Source: Urechis unicinctus
Lineage: Eukaryota; Annelida; Polychaeta; Xenopneusta; Urechidae
Direction: 5' to 3'
Assembly (NCBI GenBank): GCA_034190875.2
Contig: CM067348.1
Location: 30,136,640 to 30,200,639 of the forward strand
DNA length: 64,000 nt
A program made the position numbers and the translations under genes. The notes beneath the pieces are model-generated. The model was not told the DNA's origin. It did no database searches and saw only the letters and a program-made list of their open reading frames with translations. The stretch's first letter is position 1; every line of letters starts with the position of its first letter. Below, one piece after another: positions 1 to 14,100 of this stretch.

Positions 1-921
1 TCATAACAAGTTTTGGATAATTGCTGCGGTGCGGTTGAATAAAAGTAAGTCTAAGTTTTACAATATAAAAGGATAATATCTACAATGTCGTTCAATGTCG
101 AAACAATCAAGCGGGATCTAGTGATATCGCCTTTGTTGCCACAGGAGGCGGATTGATATGCAGGGTGTACTATTTCGATCGTTCATTATCCTGATCCACC
201 ATTGATTCTATTTCCCGTTTAGAAGGAATCGGATTGTGCTGATTGCCAATTATACCGGTCTGACAAACGAGGCTGCGATTACCTAACCCACAATTTAATG
301 AGCAATGCGGCTGCACGTTTTAGGAAAGGTCGCATGCAAACCATGGTGCTTGTTCAGTAAGCGGATCTATTGACAAATGCTGGAATTGTATTTCAGATAA
401 TCCCGTTTGTAATGCTGGATTGTTTCGCCACATATACATCCCCCTACACATGGATACGTTCAAACTCGCCTACACCTTGGATCTTGTATAATTTAACGAT
501 TAAAGAGACTGTTCAGCCCCATATAAGGCAATCAGGGATCATTTCGTTATTACATTACTACATTTAACGCAGATGTAAGTAATGCCATCTTCTAATTTGT
601 GCCGCAACGTTTACATGATAGAAAATTATATTGATAAGTTTTTAACATTATTAGTTGACTGGAACAAATCATGATCTAAAGTGGAAATCTGTTCTATTCA
701 GTTATGTCGTTCCATCGATTACGGTGCCTCCCTAACACCATGAACCACACGAATGTTATCTATTAATTATAACGCGCTCTGAATTTACCTCGCTATCGAT
801 GTGTATACTTCCGCTTTGGTTACATACTGTAGATTTCATAAAAAAAAAGTAGAACAGACAACTATCAAACCTCATTGTATTTCATAACGCTAACCGATCG
901 ACGTGCAGCCCGCGACATGGC

Positions 922-923
<2 letters not shown>
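1..923. other. No gene recognised
   Basis: AT-rich sequence with stops in all frames. No coding similarity, structural RNA or repeat shared with the rest of the window was seen. A short purine run of A residues lies near 840. Confidence 0.5.
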
Positions 924-973
<50 letters not shown>

Positions 974-1081
974 TAGATATATATATATATATAGAGATAT
1001 AGATATAGAGAGAGATATATATATATATATATATATATCTTATATATATAGAGAGAGATATATATATCTAGAGATATATAT

Positions 1082-1145
<64 letters not shown>

Positions 1146-1147
1146 GC

Positions 1148-1206
<59 letters not shown>

Positions 1207-1287
1207 GATATATGCATATATATATATATATTTATATATATATATATCTATATTTATATATATATAAATATATATATCTATATATTT
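924..1287. repeat. (TA)n microsatellite array 1
   Basis: Almost uninterrupted alternating TA, broken by short GAGA-type insertions (near 967, 1009 and 1055) and a few ATGCAT variants. Both strands read open as I-Y-I-Y repeats, which is low complexity and not coding. The tract is self-complementary and could extrude as cruciforms. Its length in the assembly should be treated as approximate. Confidence 0.97.
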
Positions 1288-1699
1288 CAGTGTACTTGGC
1301 GCTATTTCGGCGATGAACCACCAACCCAACAATATGTCATATGCTACAATCAATGTCAGACTAAACACATTTATGATACTGAGGGCAATATGGCTACTAA
1401 TGTTCTGTAACATTGTATAAGTAGCAGGAAGGCGCTGCCATTTCAACCTGTGACAAGAGGATATTGAGCCGCACACTTCTGCATCCAGCATGGGCAGCAT
1501 GTATTAATCAGCTGTTCCTGGCGTTCTACCATTGACCCAAAATATATGCAGTTAAATTGCTGTCTCATACATGTATAATTCACCTCTTAGTTCATACAAG
1601 TAAGGAAATCAAACAAACTCATATGAAGTACAAGAAAACTAAGCATGTATTAAAGTGGTAAATTGTATTATTTGAAAATCTCCCAATGCATAATCGTCG
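1288..1699. other. No gene recognised
   Basis: Non-repetitive sequence between the first TA array and module E. Nothing supportable was found on either strand. Confidence 0.45.
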
Positions 1700-2450
1700 T
1701 GTATTTTTTGCTCTACTTCACTGTAATGCGACCTAAATCGACGCATAAGCAGATTAGCTTTCATGGTAACTTAGATAAAAGACGTGCTCAAGACTAAGAC
1801 ATTTGGCTAATATTGGCAATTACACCGTATGGAAAAAATTTACCGCAGATGCGTGATGAATATAAAAGCCCCTCGGATCCCAAATAATATTGTTTTATTG
1901 TATCGTATAGCGCACCATCACTACTCGACACATAGTCAATCACTCATGTTCCGTATGATGGATTAGCGCGTATTTTTTCTGTACATTACCATAACAGAAA
2001 TATCATAGTAGAATAGCAAAAGTACCAACAATCCATATACTTGCAACTCACACGGGATTCATTTGATCATTTTTGGGTCGGCAACAACCTTATTACCAGA
2101 CATGGTACAAAACCAAGTCTAAGGAATAATCATGAAAGGTTGCTATAATAGTATCGAGATATCCAGCTCACAAAGGATAGCAGGTTCCAATGCTTAATTC
2201 TGTCATCGATTCTGTTACTCTTCAACTTGAGTAGCATGAAAAATATTAATGCTACGCCAACATGACGCCATTGGAATATCAGATGATAAGGCGTAGCTCA
2301 GCAATTTGTGTCTAGCACGTGCGAATGAATGAGAATCCTCTCAATACCCATTAAATATGGACAAACGATGGGAGCAGAGGCTACCCTGTCGTCAGCAGTC
2401 ACCATTGTACCGAACAATTAATCACGGGGCCAATAATGGCCGCGCAGGTA
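1700..2450. repeat. Module E, copy 1
   Basis: Diverged copy of 7440-7950. Shared landmarks include the segment with CAATCACTCATGTTCC and GGATTAGCG (1935-1970, matching 7550-7585), the stretch TTGATCA...GGTCG...AACAA (2065-2090, matching 7675-7700), and GGACAA followed by GAGCAGAGGCT (2358-2382, matching 7883-7908). No coding frame is kept between the two copies. Confidence 0.6.
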
Positions 2451-2609
2451 AGCCATTTGAAAACTTGGACTCTCCTGCGACATTCCATCCTTTTACAACT
2501 TCTATGAGCTTTACATTTGACAAAACCAAGGCAAAAAAAACGGTAGTTCTGCATGTACACCGTTAGTTGTGGGACAAATAATGGATTGTTTGTAACAATA
2601 ATACTGCAA

Positions 2610-3480
2610 TAAGGATAATGCCCGACCGACCCCAGGTATTTGTTCTTCAATAACGGAAAGGTTCGACTTTTTTATGTTACAGTGCCGATGCAATCTTGTA
2701 ACTGGCAAATTTGTCATTAAACAAGCCACTGGTCTTTAATCGTTCATAATATACGTACAGCTAGTTAAATTGATTTTGTTGTAATTAACAAAACAAATCA
2801 TGGCAATACCCAGCGTTGATTGGTTAATTGAGCCACTCCGCACGTTAATTTAAGAGCATCTTTCATGCTTTTGTGAGCTTACATGCCGGCAGAAGTTGTT
2901 GATGTCAATGTTACTCGTTCTATTACCAACACCAATAACGTGTTCTGTTTAGCTTACTGGCAACAATTAATAGCGTAGCAGTGCGCTCTCGGCAATGCGA
3001 CGCTTATTCGTCTTTGTACATGCATTTTTAAAAATAACGCCCATGCCTATAACGCAAGCGCGAGTCTGTGCCCTGCGCCGCAAGCAAACTAATCTAAAAA
3101 TCCCTCCGAAGATGAGTTGATTTGACACAAGCCTGTTTAAGAGCATCGCCTAGTTATTTCAGACACATTTGCGAAATCTGTTAGTAATGAATCTTAGCCA
3201 CATGTATGTGTTGATCAAAACAGTCACCACAGTGTATCGATCGTTGCAACTATTATGTGGAGTCCAAAAGCATGCGGTGTTTCAGAAGGCAAATGTGCAA
3301 CATGGTTCAGCACAAACAAGCTACCCACTGCCCATCGGAGATTCTCTCCTCAACATAAAGTTTGTTGGCACAAAGTGTGAATGGTGTATGCATCAATTGC
3401 GACCAGGGGGCTTTTCGTTCACCAAGATGGCTTTGAAGCAGGAAGATGAAACGCGTTGTAATCTTACTGTTAAATGAAGA
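2610..3480. repeat. Module F, copy 1
   Basis: Matches 12090-12810 along its length, and in part 36340-36590 and 53755-53950. Landmarks are TTCTTTAATAACG-like sequence, GGCAAATTTGTCATTAA, GACAAAACAAATCATGGCAATA, and further right a TTAGCCACATG...TGTTGGCAC...TGCATCAAT series. The open frame at 3169-3477 is not preserved in the 12.4-kb copy, so I read the module as non-coding. Confidence 0.6.
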
Positions 3481-3714
3481 GCGTGGTGTTATATAACAGG
3501 GTCAAGTATGATGTCACATGAGAAAGAGCGAGGACTATTAATGACAATGACTGCGTAATCGAGCCACATAAATTGTGCTTAAACAAAAGGACCGTTGTCT
3601 ATACGCCGTGTTTGTACTTATGCTTAAGTCAACAGTTATTAATTGGCAAAAAACATTCACTAAATTGAATCTCAGTTATTTCCCAATAGACATAGGTCGT
3701 TAATAAAATCGACC

Positions 3715-3930
3715 TTTCACAGGGCATCAGGCGCTTTGGCCCCCTAACAGCATCGTTACTTAGTGTCTTTTAGGCTATCTAACTGATACAAGCAATAACT
3801 GACCTGGTTAGCGCAATAGTTCATTATTAGTCTGGGGATTTTGTTGTCATCTTTAAGTATGACCGTACCTTATATGCCCAGTTCTATATAACCGGCTACT
3901 GGTAGGCTATTGGCGTAGCCCTACATTACA
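3715..3930. repeat. Old fragment of module I
   Basis: The stretch AGGGCATCAGGCG...TTGGCCCCCT...CTTAGTGTCTTT resembles 52040-52110 and 56255-56290. It is short and strongly diverged, so the call is tentative. The flanks (3480-3715 and 3930-5980) show nothing I can identify. Confidence 0.35.
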
Positions 3931-5980
3931 CAGGCGGCACTACAGTTTGGTAAGGAGAAATCTTTTATCATAGTCAAATTGCTTGAACTAACTAATTACA
4001 AAACCTATTGGAGCTGGTATCACAACTTCATCCTTGGTGATACATATCAGTCACCAAACACTCCCGAGATACCCAACACCATGACCTGAAACAATCGCAT
4101 AAAGGGCATGCTGTTTCTAGTTTAATGTGTATACGACAAGTCCGTCTGCTCTATGTCATACTATACAATTGCTAGGAAGTACTCATCGAAGCATGAATTT
4201 AAAAAGTCTGGGTGATTGGTAATGCGTGTGGTAAATCTTACGACCGATTGGAATCTTTCACTTCCTTCGTCACTTTTCTCGACAGCTCCATGACTCATGG
4301 GTATCTTACCGAAATATATGCAAATTGCCTTCTTCATTATAAATGTACAGCAATTGTCAGCACATAGATAGCAGCACTTTAAGTAATGTTAGTGCAAATG
4401 TGTCAAACATTGTAACACAATGCAGGACTCGTGAACATAGATGATAACAAGGGCACAGCTGCTTATCACGCAGTTTAATAGAAGTCTTTGTAGTTTATGT
4501 CATTAAATATTATTGGTAGAGAATTTATTGTATAGTCGAACACACTGTATAGATATATAAATATGCGTCAATGAACACCCACTAAACCAAATGGACAAAC
4601 CTCAAGATGAAAATAGATAATTATTGGTTAGTGCAGTTATTATTATGCTTCCTTTGGGATACGGATATATTCCATAATCTACCATAAATGGTATATACAT
4701 CCATCATTTTCGATGGAAATAATCATATGGGGCCCTAAAACGACCTAGAATACCATCGTTAGCGGGGCTACACTAGCTGAATGACATAAAACGGGCGTCA
4801 GTAAACATTTAATGAGACGCACGCGAAGGGATTTTTCAAGTTTGTTCAAATAAATATATTGTTAATAGCGAAGTGTTAGTACAAACACCTGATAGTTCCT
4901 ATTTCAGTTTAGTGTGGCCATAATCTAAAGGTTGTCTTCCACGTCACTTGGCCCCCTTGGCAGTTACTTCACAGTAATCAGTCAAGTTATGTGAAGTATC
5001 CAACGACCGCTAACTACTTTGATAACCTCGCGTTGGTTGGCCTGTTGTTTGTGTTGTGCACTAAATGTGACGCTTAGCTTGTTAACAATCGACGCGGTGT
5101 GGGTTGATTCCCAAACCTTTTCTGGTTGTACTCAGGTGGGTTGTGAGGTGGTTTTGATATTATGTTGATGTATTCGTTTATATTCAACCGTAATTAGTTA
5201 TTATAGGGAACATCACAAAAGACGTATTGCGACATCTGAATTCAGTATAAACGTTTAGAACACCTTAATATGGATTGTGCTATGTGAAATCAGAACAATA
5301 CACGCATACTTTATTGAGTACAATGCACATTATAGGCAGAAATAACTAAAGGGCTAGGTATGAATGTTTTATTCATTTTCGCGTGCCATGAGCAACATTC
5401 ATTCGTACCAATGTAGTGCATGAGCACGGGAGCTAAGCAATGTTGGCGCACGATTCGTGTCTCCCTTAATTAGAACTACAAGCGATAATTCGTATTGCAC
5501 AAGATGATAACAAATATACAGATAGAATGAAATGAATCAAATATTTGGAAATAGTCAAAGATATATTCATCGCTGTAACCTTTGTACATCAAATGTTTTC
5601 ATGTCAGAACGATAAAACTACCCAAATCCTAGCTACATTGCTAGCTGTTGCTACTTTTGATTGAAGGGTCAAAGATTCATTGTCGGGCTGCGCTTCATAT
5701 GCATGCCATATCATAGAATGTATAGATTACAAACAATTGGGGTATGTTTGTAAACAGTATAAGTGCTTGGATAACCTTTCCACAAGGCAAGGTGCCAATG
5801 TGAAGTACATGACACGCCTACGATAACGTAATGGGAATTATAGGTTGAAACCTAAACTGTTTGCCTATCAGTGGATGATATAACCCTGTACACCATTCAG
5901 ATAGGAACAGGTGATGCGCTTTATTCAGATCAAGGAAAGAAATGTCGCTTTTGGTGAAATATAGATTATAGAGACCAGTA
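3931..5980. other. No gene recognised
   Basis: About 2 kb of AT-rich DNA without a long ATG-initiated frame, microsatellite or recognisable module copy. There are short homopurine and homopyrimidine runs only. Confidence 0.45.
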
Positions 5981-5984
5981 CTAA

Positions 5985-6215
5985 CCAGCGGGTTAGCTTT
6001 GCCACTAATGTATCCGAATTGTGCTCACCATCGGGAAGACTGCTGGAAATCTCACACAATACAAGCGGTGGCCCGCTTACTGCCCAGTTGTTTAATATGC
6101 GCCACAATCTGCATCTGACATTTCGTTTACTCAAAAGCAATAATCGACCCACACGTCACTACACCAGACACTCCGACTATAATGGATAAATCCAGATTGT
6201 TTATTAGATGAGGTT
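5985..6215. repeat. Old fragment of module I
   Basis: GCGGGTTAGCTTTGC (5989-6003) equals part of 27437-27451. CTGCATCTGACATTT...TCGACCCACACGTCACTACACC...GACTATAATGG (6108-6185) aligns with 35835-35915 and 52860-52940. The copy appears much older than those in the right half of the window. The weak minus-strand frame crossing it is not kept elsewhere. Confidence 0.5.
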
Positions 6216-7439
6216 GGAAACTTATCTGTAGCCATAATGTCATCTGTAGTACTCTTTGACGACGACGGTTTTATAACAGGGATATCAGCATATATGTGAC
6301 AAATCAGATAAAAATTAACTATAAAACTTGGACAAAAAACAGCTTATCAACCTGATATAGACGCACAGAGGCAAACATATGAGATCCCGTATTCGATTCA
6401 AAAGGACGCAGCCTCGTCTCCCCGACCTTTGCCAGAAACTTTATCGCGTGTGAATCATTGTTGAGAGATATTGCCTCGATCATGCCACCTTGATACCTTT
6501 GTAGCTGTACATTTTCAAATATACTTTATGCTAATGCGACGTATTTTGTTCCATGGACGCCTCTAAGTTTGTACCATGCAGGATGGGGAAAAAAATTCAG
6601 GCCAGCAATGACCGAATTTCCATACGCAAGCGGAGCAAGATATTACAATGACGGTAAGCGCCCTAAATCGGGTTGGCCTCAGTAATGCGGCCATAAGAAA
6701 GATACATGCAAGATATGTACATGTAGGAAAATCGAGAGTACGTGGTTATCAACAACTTTTCAATATTTTGTTTACATATATGACTTATAATTCAAATAAA
6801 ATGATGCCTCAAATGGCATGTAAATGTCAAAATAATGAGCAGTATGCGAATATTAGCCGGCAAAGTACTGGTTGAATCAGCCAGATAATATACTTATCCG
6901 GGAAAAAATGCATGTTTATGTAAGAGGGTTTTATTTTCAATAATATATTCTACATAAGGCGAACAACGAATGCAAGACCCAGTTTAATAAATCTTCAAAA
7001 GAATTATCTTCACAGAACACGAAGCCTTCAGTGCACAGCCACTAACCCATACAACAGTCAATGTTGTACATAACACAATTGCAAGATGGAGAGCCATTTG
7101 GCCTCTTATAATCATTATTTGCGCGTTAAGAGCCTATTTACCAATGACTGTTATGTTCTGTCACACGCTCTAGATGGCAAACAGTAGTTGACATTTCACC
7201 AGCGGACAAACGTGTACTCAACCGCACATCTGTGCATCGAACGAGCCAACATAGACAGCATGTATTATGCAGCTGCGGTTGAATTTGAAACGCAAAACTG
7301 CTTCCTCTACAAGACAAGAAATATCCATGTGTTAACAAGCAATATGTCCGATCTCAAAATAATATGTCGAGATATGCCGTGGAAATGACAAAGGCAAAAA
7401 CATAGGCGCAAGTCTTGGACAATGGTAAGGGTAAAATGT
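6216..7439. other. No gene recognised
   Basis: Unassigned AT-rich sequence. The open frames at 6648-6875 and 7138-7388 overlap on opposite strands, are short, and show no recognisable domain. Confidence 0.4.
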
Positions 7440-7950
7440 TCTTTACCGCGGAAGCATTAGGCATTTTAAAGCCAGAAGATTCGAGGTATGCTAAATCATA
7501 CAGCTTTAAAGGGTCAGTTTTGTGCGGTTTCATTAGTGTACAAGCCGTCCATCACTCATCCTCTGAATAATGGATTCGCTCGAATATTTTCTGTGCGTTA
7601 ACATAAAACAATGTAATAGTAGCATAGCATTGATAGCGTCAATCGATATAGATGAAACTCATATGCGATTTACTTGATCAATGTTAGGTCGACAAAAAGT
7701 TAAAAACGCTCACGTCTGTAATTGACACTTTTGCTCTACAAATTTTGAAGAAGCATGACAAATAGTAATCGTTAGTCAACATGCACTTAGAATATCACAT
7801 GATGAGGCGCCACTCTGCACTTTATTTTTCTTTGTATCTAGCACGAAGGAATTAATGATGATTCATTGAATACACATTTAACATGGACAACAGGTGAGAG
7901 CAGAGGCTGCTGAATGTCGTTCCATAAAAACCTACCGTGCAACAGAGTGA
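7440..7950. repeat. Module E, copy 2
   Basis: Diverged partner of 1700-2450, in the same orientation. It carries the landmarks listed for copy 1 and is shorter by several small deletions. Confidence 0.6.
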
Positions 7951-8940
7951 AACAATCGGCTAGCGCCGAATATGCTGGGTGGCTGTAGCTTGATTTTGCA
8001 GGAGGAGGAGGAGTATCGATGTGCTGCGTAGTCAGATAATATCAGAATCGTGTGCCATCGCAGCAGCATTACTTCTTGCTGAACACCTATTCGTGATCTC
8101 AACAACATTTGGTCATGAAAACGCCACTGTTTGTATCAGCACTCCGAGATTCAACGGCGGTGATCACCAGGCTCCACATTCTTATTGAATGAATGTCCGT
8201 AGCCCTGTATGGCACGTTACAAGATGAGGGCAATATGCCGATCATAAATACTGTGCCAGGATATCAAATAATAGCTCGCTGATCAACAAAATGAAAGATG
8301 CTGTGGATTGGGCATGCCAAATTTTCAATCACTCATTTGGGTTGGCAACACGGTTTAAACCTTAACATACAATATGAAGCGAAACTGTTCTCTGTATTGC
8401 CTCAAAAGTCAGAACCAAATCGCATCGTGCTTAACATCTAGATGAGTATTCATGATCGGATGACAATGCATGCACCCTCTCAAGATCAGTATCCGTTGAT
8501 TTTTGTGGCAACAAAGTTGCATGAAGGATCGTTATAATATGTTAACACACCAATGATGGAGTAGGTAAGCTGGTCTTCTGTATGACAGGGCTTGGGAGGC
8601 TCGAATAAGCGGCGGTGCGTTTTACTATTAACTACCACGACTGGCAATTGATATTTTTATTTGCACTTACTTTTGCCCTTCCCGTAATTAAAAGCCCGAC
8701 GCACATCATATATAGTATCAATCCTTACGCTGAAAAGGTGTTTTCTTATTTGTTTTTTGACGGGGGATCGGCACTATGACGTCATCGCCACATTAATCCA
8801 TCCACGACAAAAGCCGCCCAATATCACTTTTTTTTCCTTCGATAGCGGAAGGCTTTGTCAACTACGAATTGTGTTGCTTCATTTGCGTAATTCATGCAAT
8901 GTTCATTAAGAACGGTTCCTAAGGGACCACATACGCATCG
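7951..8940. other. No gene recognised; short (AGG)n
   Basis: A four-unit AGG run lies at about 8001-8013. The rest is unassigned, with no convincing frame and no module match. Confidence 0.4.
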
Positions 8941-9315
8941 TTATTGTGAGGCATTTGTGTGGTGGTGCAAGGAATATGAGTAGTGAAGTTGGATGTGTGA
9001 ACCGTCCAGCGGGGTATTGCTGTGGTGCTGTGGAATATAGTTGGTGTCAATTTGCGTTGCATTGGGATACAGCAGTAGTGGTGTGTCATATAGGAATGGT
9101 GAATTGGGACATTGGAGTGGTAATGACAGATAAAGGAAATCTGTAGTGGGATAAAGGACTGGGGTTCGGAAGAGTGAGTTATAGTATAGATGTGGCTTAA
9201 TCGAGCGCTGGATTGCTGTGGTCGGAGGAAGTTGTGAAGTCAAATATAGAGAAGAAGGAACTGGAAGTGGTGTATTGGGATACATGAGATGTGATAGGAT
9301 CAAGGAGTGGTACAC
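8941..9315. repeat. C-poor, G-rich degenerate minisatellite K, copy 1
   Basis: The plus strand is strongly depleted in C and built from loosely repeated words such as GTGGTG, TTGGGATAC, GTGAAGTTGG and GGTATTG. A related block lies at 13000-13330, where GTGAAGTTGG and AGCGGGGTAT (seen here at 8981-9015) recur in the same order. Because the minus strand lacks G it also lacks TAG and TGA, so it reads open for 124 codons as a Y/S/T/P/L/H-rich string. That is a composition artefact. Confidence 0.65.
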
Positions 9316-9810
9316 TGTGCTTTACTGAATTCAGCAACTTGGCTTGTTATTACACTGTATCGTGAGAAATTTTCTGCGTAACTATTTTAATACATACTAA
9401 TTATACCTGGAAAAGATCGCCAAGCTCACTAGCTCGTCTATAAATTATTTGTCACTTATATTTGAAAATATACTATTCTCTGTGAACTATATTCAATTGT
9501 TTTGGCATATCGTCATGTTTAAAGACCCATTCACAGCATCTACAATTACAAATCTTTGTTAAACGGCTGAGTTGTGCCATATTGCTCAGATGTAAACAAT
9601 CATTAACCTTCAAACAAATTGTAGCCGCAAATATACCCAAGTTCACAGTAAGGTGTTAGTAGATGATGAATTAATTTAGCAGAATTCCTCATATTTGTTT
9701 CTTATATAACTGCTAGCTTGGTACCTGCTATTTCAGCACGGCGGCTTTAAGCTTATTAAGATAATGCTTCAGTAACTAACAGGGTGCTTTGGTATTATTT
9801 TGATACAACC
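9316..9810. other. No gene recognised
   Basis: Unassigned AT-rich sequence between minisatellite K and the (CA)n array. Confidence 0.4.
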
Positions 9811-9916
9811 AAACACACACACACACACACAAACACATACACACACACACTCAAACACACACACACATACACACACACACACACACACGCACACTCACAC
9901 ACACATGGACACACAG
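9811..9916. repeat. (CA)n microsatellite
   Basis: CA dinucleotide array with scattered variants (CAAA, CATA, CACT, CACG), ending in ATGGACACACAG. Confidence 0.97.
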
Positions 9917-12006
<2,090 letters not shown>

Positions 12007-12089
12007 CTACACATTTTCGCTATGACAATAGGCCGGGTGTTCAGCATTTTGTACCACGGGCATTGGGATAGGCAAAGCGGTAATGTTTA

Positions 12090-12810
12090 CAATATTACTG
12101 CTTGGCCATAATGCGTTAGCAAAGCCATGTAATGGTTCTTTAATAACGAACGGGGCGTATTTATATTACAATGCTACGACAATTTTGCAAATGGCCAATT
12201 TATCATTAACCAAGGTTGTGTTTTTAATTCGTTCTAAATCTCCTCGTAGCTAATAACATTGGTGCTGTTGTGGTTGACAAAACTTATCATGGCAATAGGA
12301 ATGTCAGTGTCCTCCCACGCACGGAAACTATCTGAAAAATCCCCCTGTTCTGTCGTTTGGCATTACAGAAACCCATTTGTTCGTCGCCGCGTATAGCTCC
12401 CGTGGTTACATTTGCTGAAGCTGTTAGCAATTAGTCTTGGCCACATGCATGGGCTGCTTACAATATTGTGATATCCCCACTATGCGCAGGTCTTAAACTA
12501 CTGTTATTGGCCCAACAACATGTCGAATTTCAGAAAATAATTTTTCCACTTGGTTTAGTTAGAATAAGTAACATATATCTCATTAGAGATTATCTTCTTA
12601 ACATTGGTTGTTTTATATTTAAAACTCGGAATGATGCATGCATCAATAGCTACCAGGGTGCTTTGGAGAAATGTAGATTTGTTTATATATATAATCAATT
12701 ATGTGGGAGACAATCAATATTGGTACTCGCAAGTGCAATAAGCAATTGTGCTTATTCATAATTTTAACAAAAGCGCTATTCATGTCCTCATATTGCCCCA
12801 TCTTAAACAG
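12090..12810. repeat. Module F, copy 2
   Basis: Diverged partner of 2610-3480. It shares GGTTCTTTAATAACG, GGCCAATTTATCATTAA, GACAAAACTTATCATGGCAATA, TTAGTCTTGGCCACATG and TGATGCATGCATCAATAGC in the same order. The frame at 12468-12761 is not matched in copy 1. Confidence 0.6.
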
Positions 12811-12999
12811 TTGGCTAGCACTTAAATCGCATTTGTAATATATGTGTGAAATGCAGGATCACCTGTATGTATCTCGTTTGTTGTCGTAAATATGATGCGT
12901 AGGTCGATATGCTGATTTCATGTCACATATAATTGTCCACGCTGCCTGAACAATATATATATTGTGCCGAAAGATATAAATATTGATATTGTGACTTAT

Positions 13000-13330
13000 A
13001 GGATTGGTGCAGCCGGGAAGAAAAGTGGTGAAGTTGGGTGTATGAGCAGTGTAGCGGGGTATGTTCTGTGGTGTTGCGGCACATAGGAGTACTGAGGTAC
13101 ATGTGTTGCGTTGGTGGAAAGATAATTTGAGTAGTGAGATAAATTATCTGTGTCAGGGAATTCAGGAATTGTGAAGTCAGATATAACAATTTTACCTTTG
13201 GATATAGAGGTGATACAGTTCAATATATGGAGGGACGTCGTAGGATACAGAAGGCAAATAGTGAGGTATAGAAGAGGGCAAAGAAGTGTTGCTTGGGGGT
13301 ATAACGTTGAGTTTCATGTGATAAGAGCAG
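13000..13330. repeat. C-poor, G-rich degenerate minisatellite K, copy 2
   Basis: Related to 8941-9315 through GTGAAGTTGGGTG, AGCGGGGTATG, CTGTGGTGTTG and GAAGTCA.ATATA blocks in the same order. The minus strand is again open only because it is poor in G. Confidence 0.6.
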
Positions 13331-14100
13331 TGTCCAAAAGTTGCTTGCACGGTTGTTGCTGCAAGATCGTTTACATTATAAATTTAATTACTTGCAAGTG
13401 ACTCTAACAGACAACTAATTTGCTCTTTTCTTTCTTCATAGCGCGGTATGGGTTCGGTTGCAAAGCTGCGTTATTCGCTTTGATATGACACAGCGTGATA
13501 ATAGCCAATTCAATAGGGCCATTGACAATTAATGTTGTATGGAGATGTATACGCTTGTCATCACCGGTAAAGGTTTTTGTTGGCGCAAATATCCTTCACA
13601 ACAAAAATCATTAATTGGTAATTTCATTCGCATTGATCATGTACATGTTTGTGCAGATATATGCCTGCAAGATATTAGATATTTTCGCGTGTTTTCTCCG
13701 CAAAATATCTGCCTGGTATATATCTCAATTCAAGGATAGCAACTGTAAAATCAGCCAGAAGTAAACTGGGTGGAGTGTCTGTCGCATTCACGAGCTACGC
13801 CTTGAATGCTTAACTTCTTTTTAGATACATTTGCCAATGCTGAATAGCGTCTATGCTTGTACGCTTCTCTAGTCCAAATTCTTGTCCAGTTTTTTTGCAT
13901 TTTTTTTTTATGTATGTTTTTACACCATGTTATGACATTTAAAGTTTCCACACTAGATACCGAGCACATGCTGATATGCTGGGCTTCAGAAGGTGAATGT
14001 TTAGCTTGATGGCTAAGTGTAGACACTGGGCATTCTCGCGGGGAGCCTATCCTTCACAACGGTGTTCTAACTCCAAAATCCCGGAAAGGTGTGTATATAC
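13331..14100. other. No gene recognised
   Basis: Mostly unassigned. GGGCTTCAGAAGG near 13980 resembles a landmark of module B (19137, 23818, 41635) and may be a remnant of it. Two T-runs lie near 13890-13910. Confidence 0.4.

Noticed and set aside
865-1500. A 211-codon minus-strand open frame
   Set aside because: Most of it is translated TA microsatellite (I-Y repeats); the same applies to 1144-1410 and 17216-17401.
8941-9315. A 124-codon minus-strand frame rich in Y, S, P, T, L and H
   Set aside because: It is open because the strand lacks G and therefore TAG/TGA. The sequence is a degenerate minisatellite.
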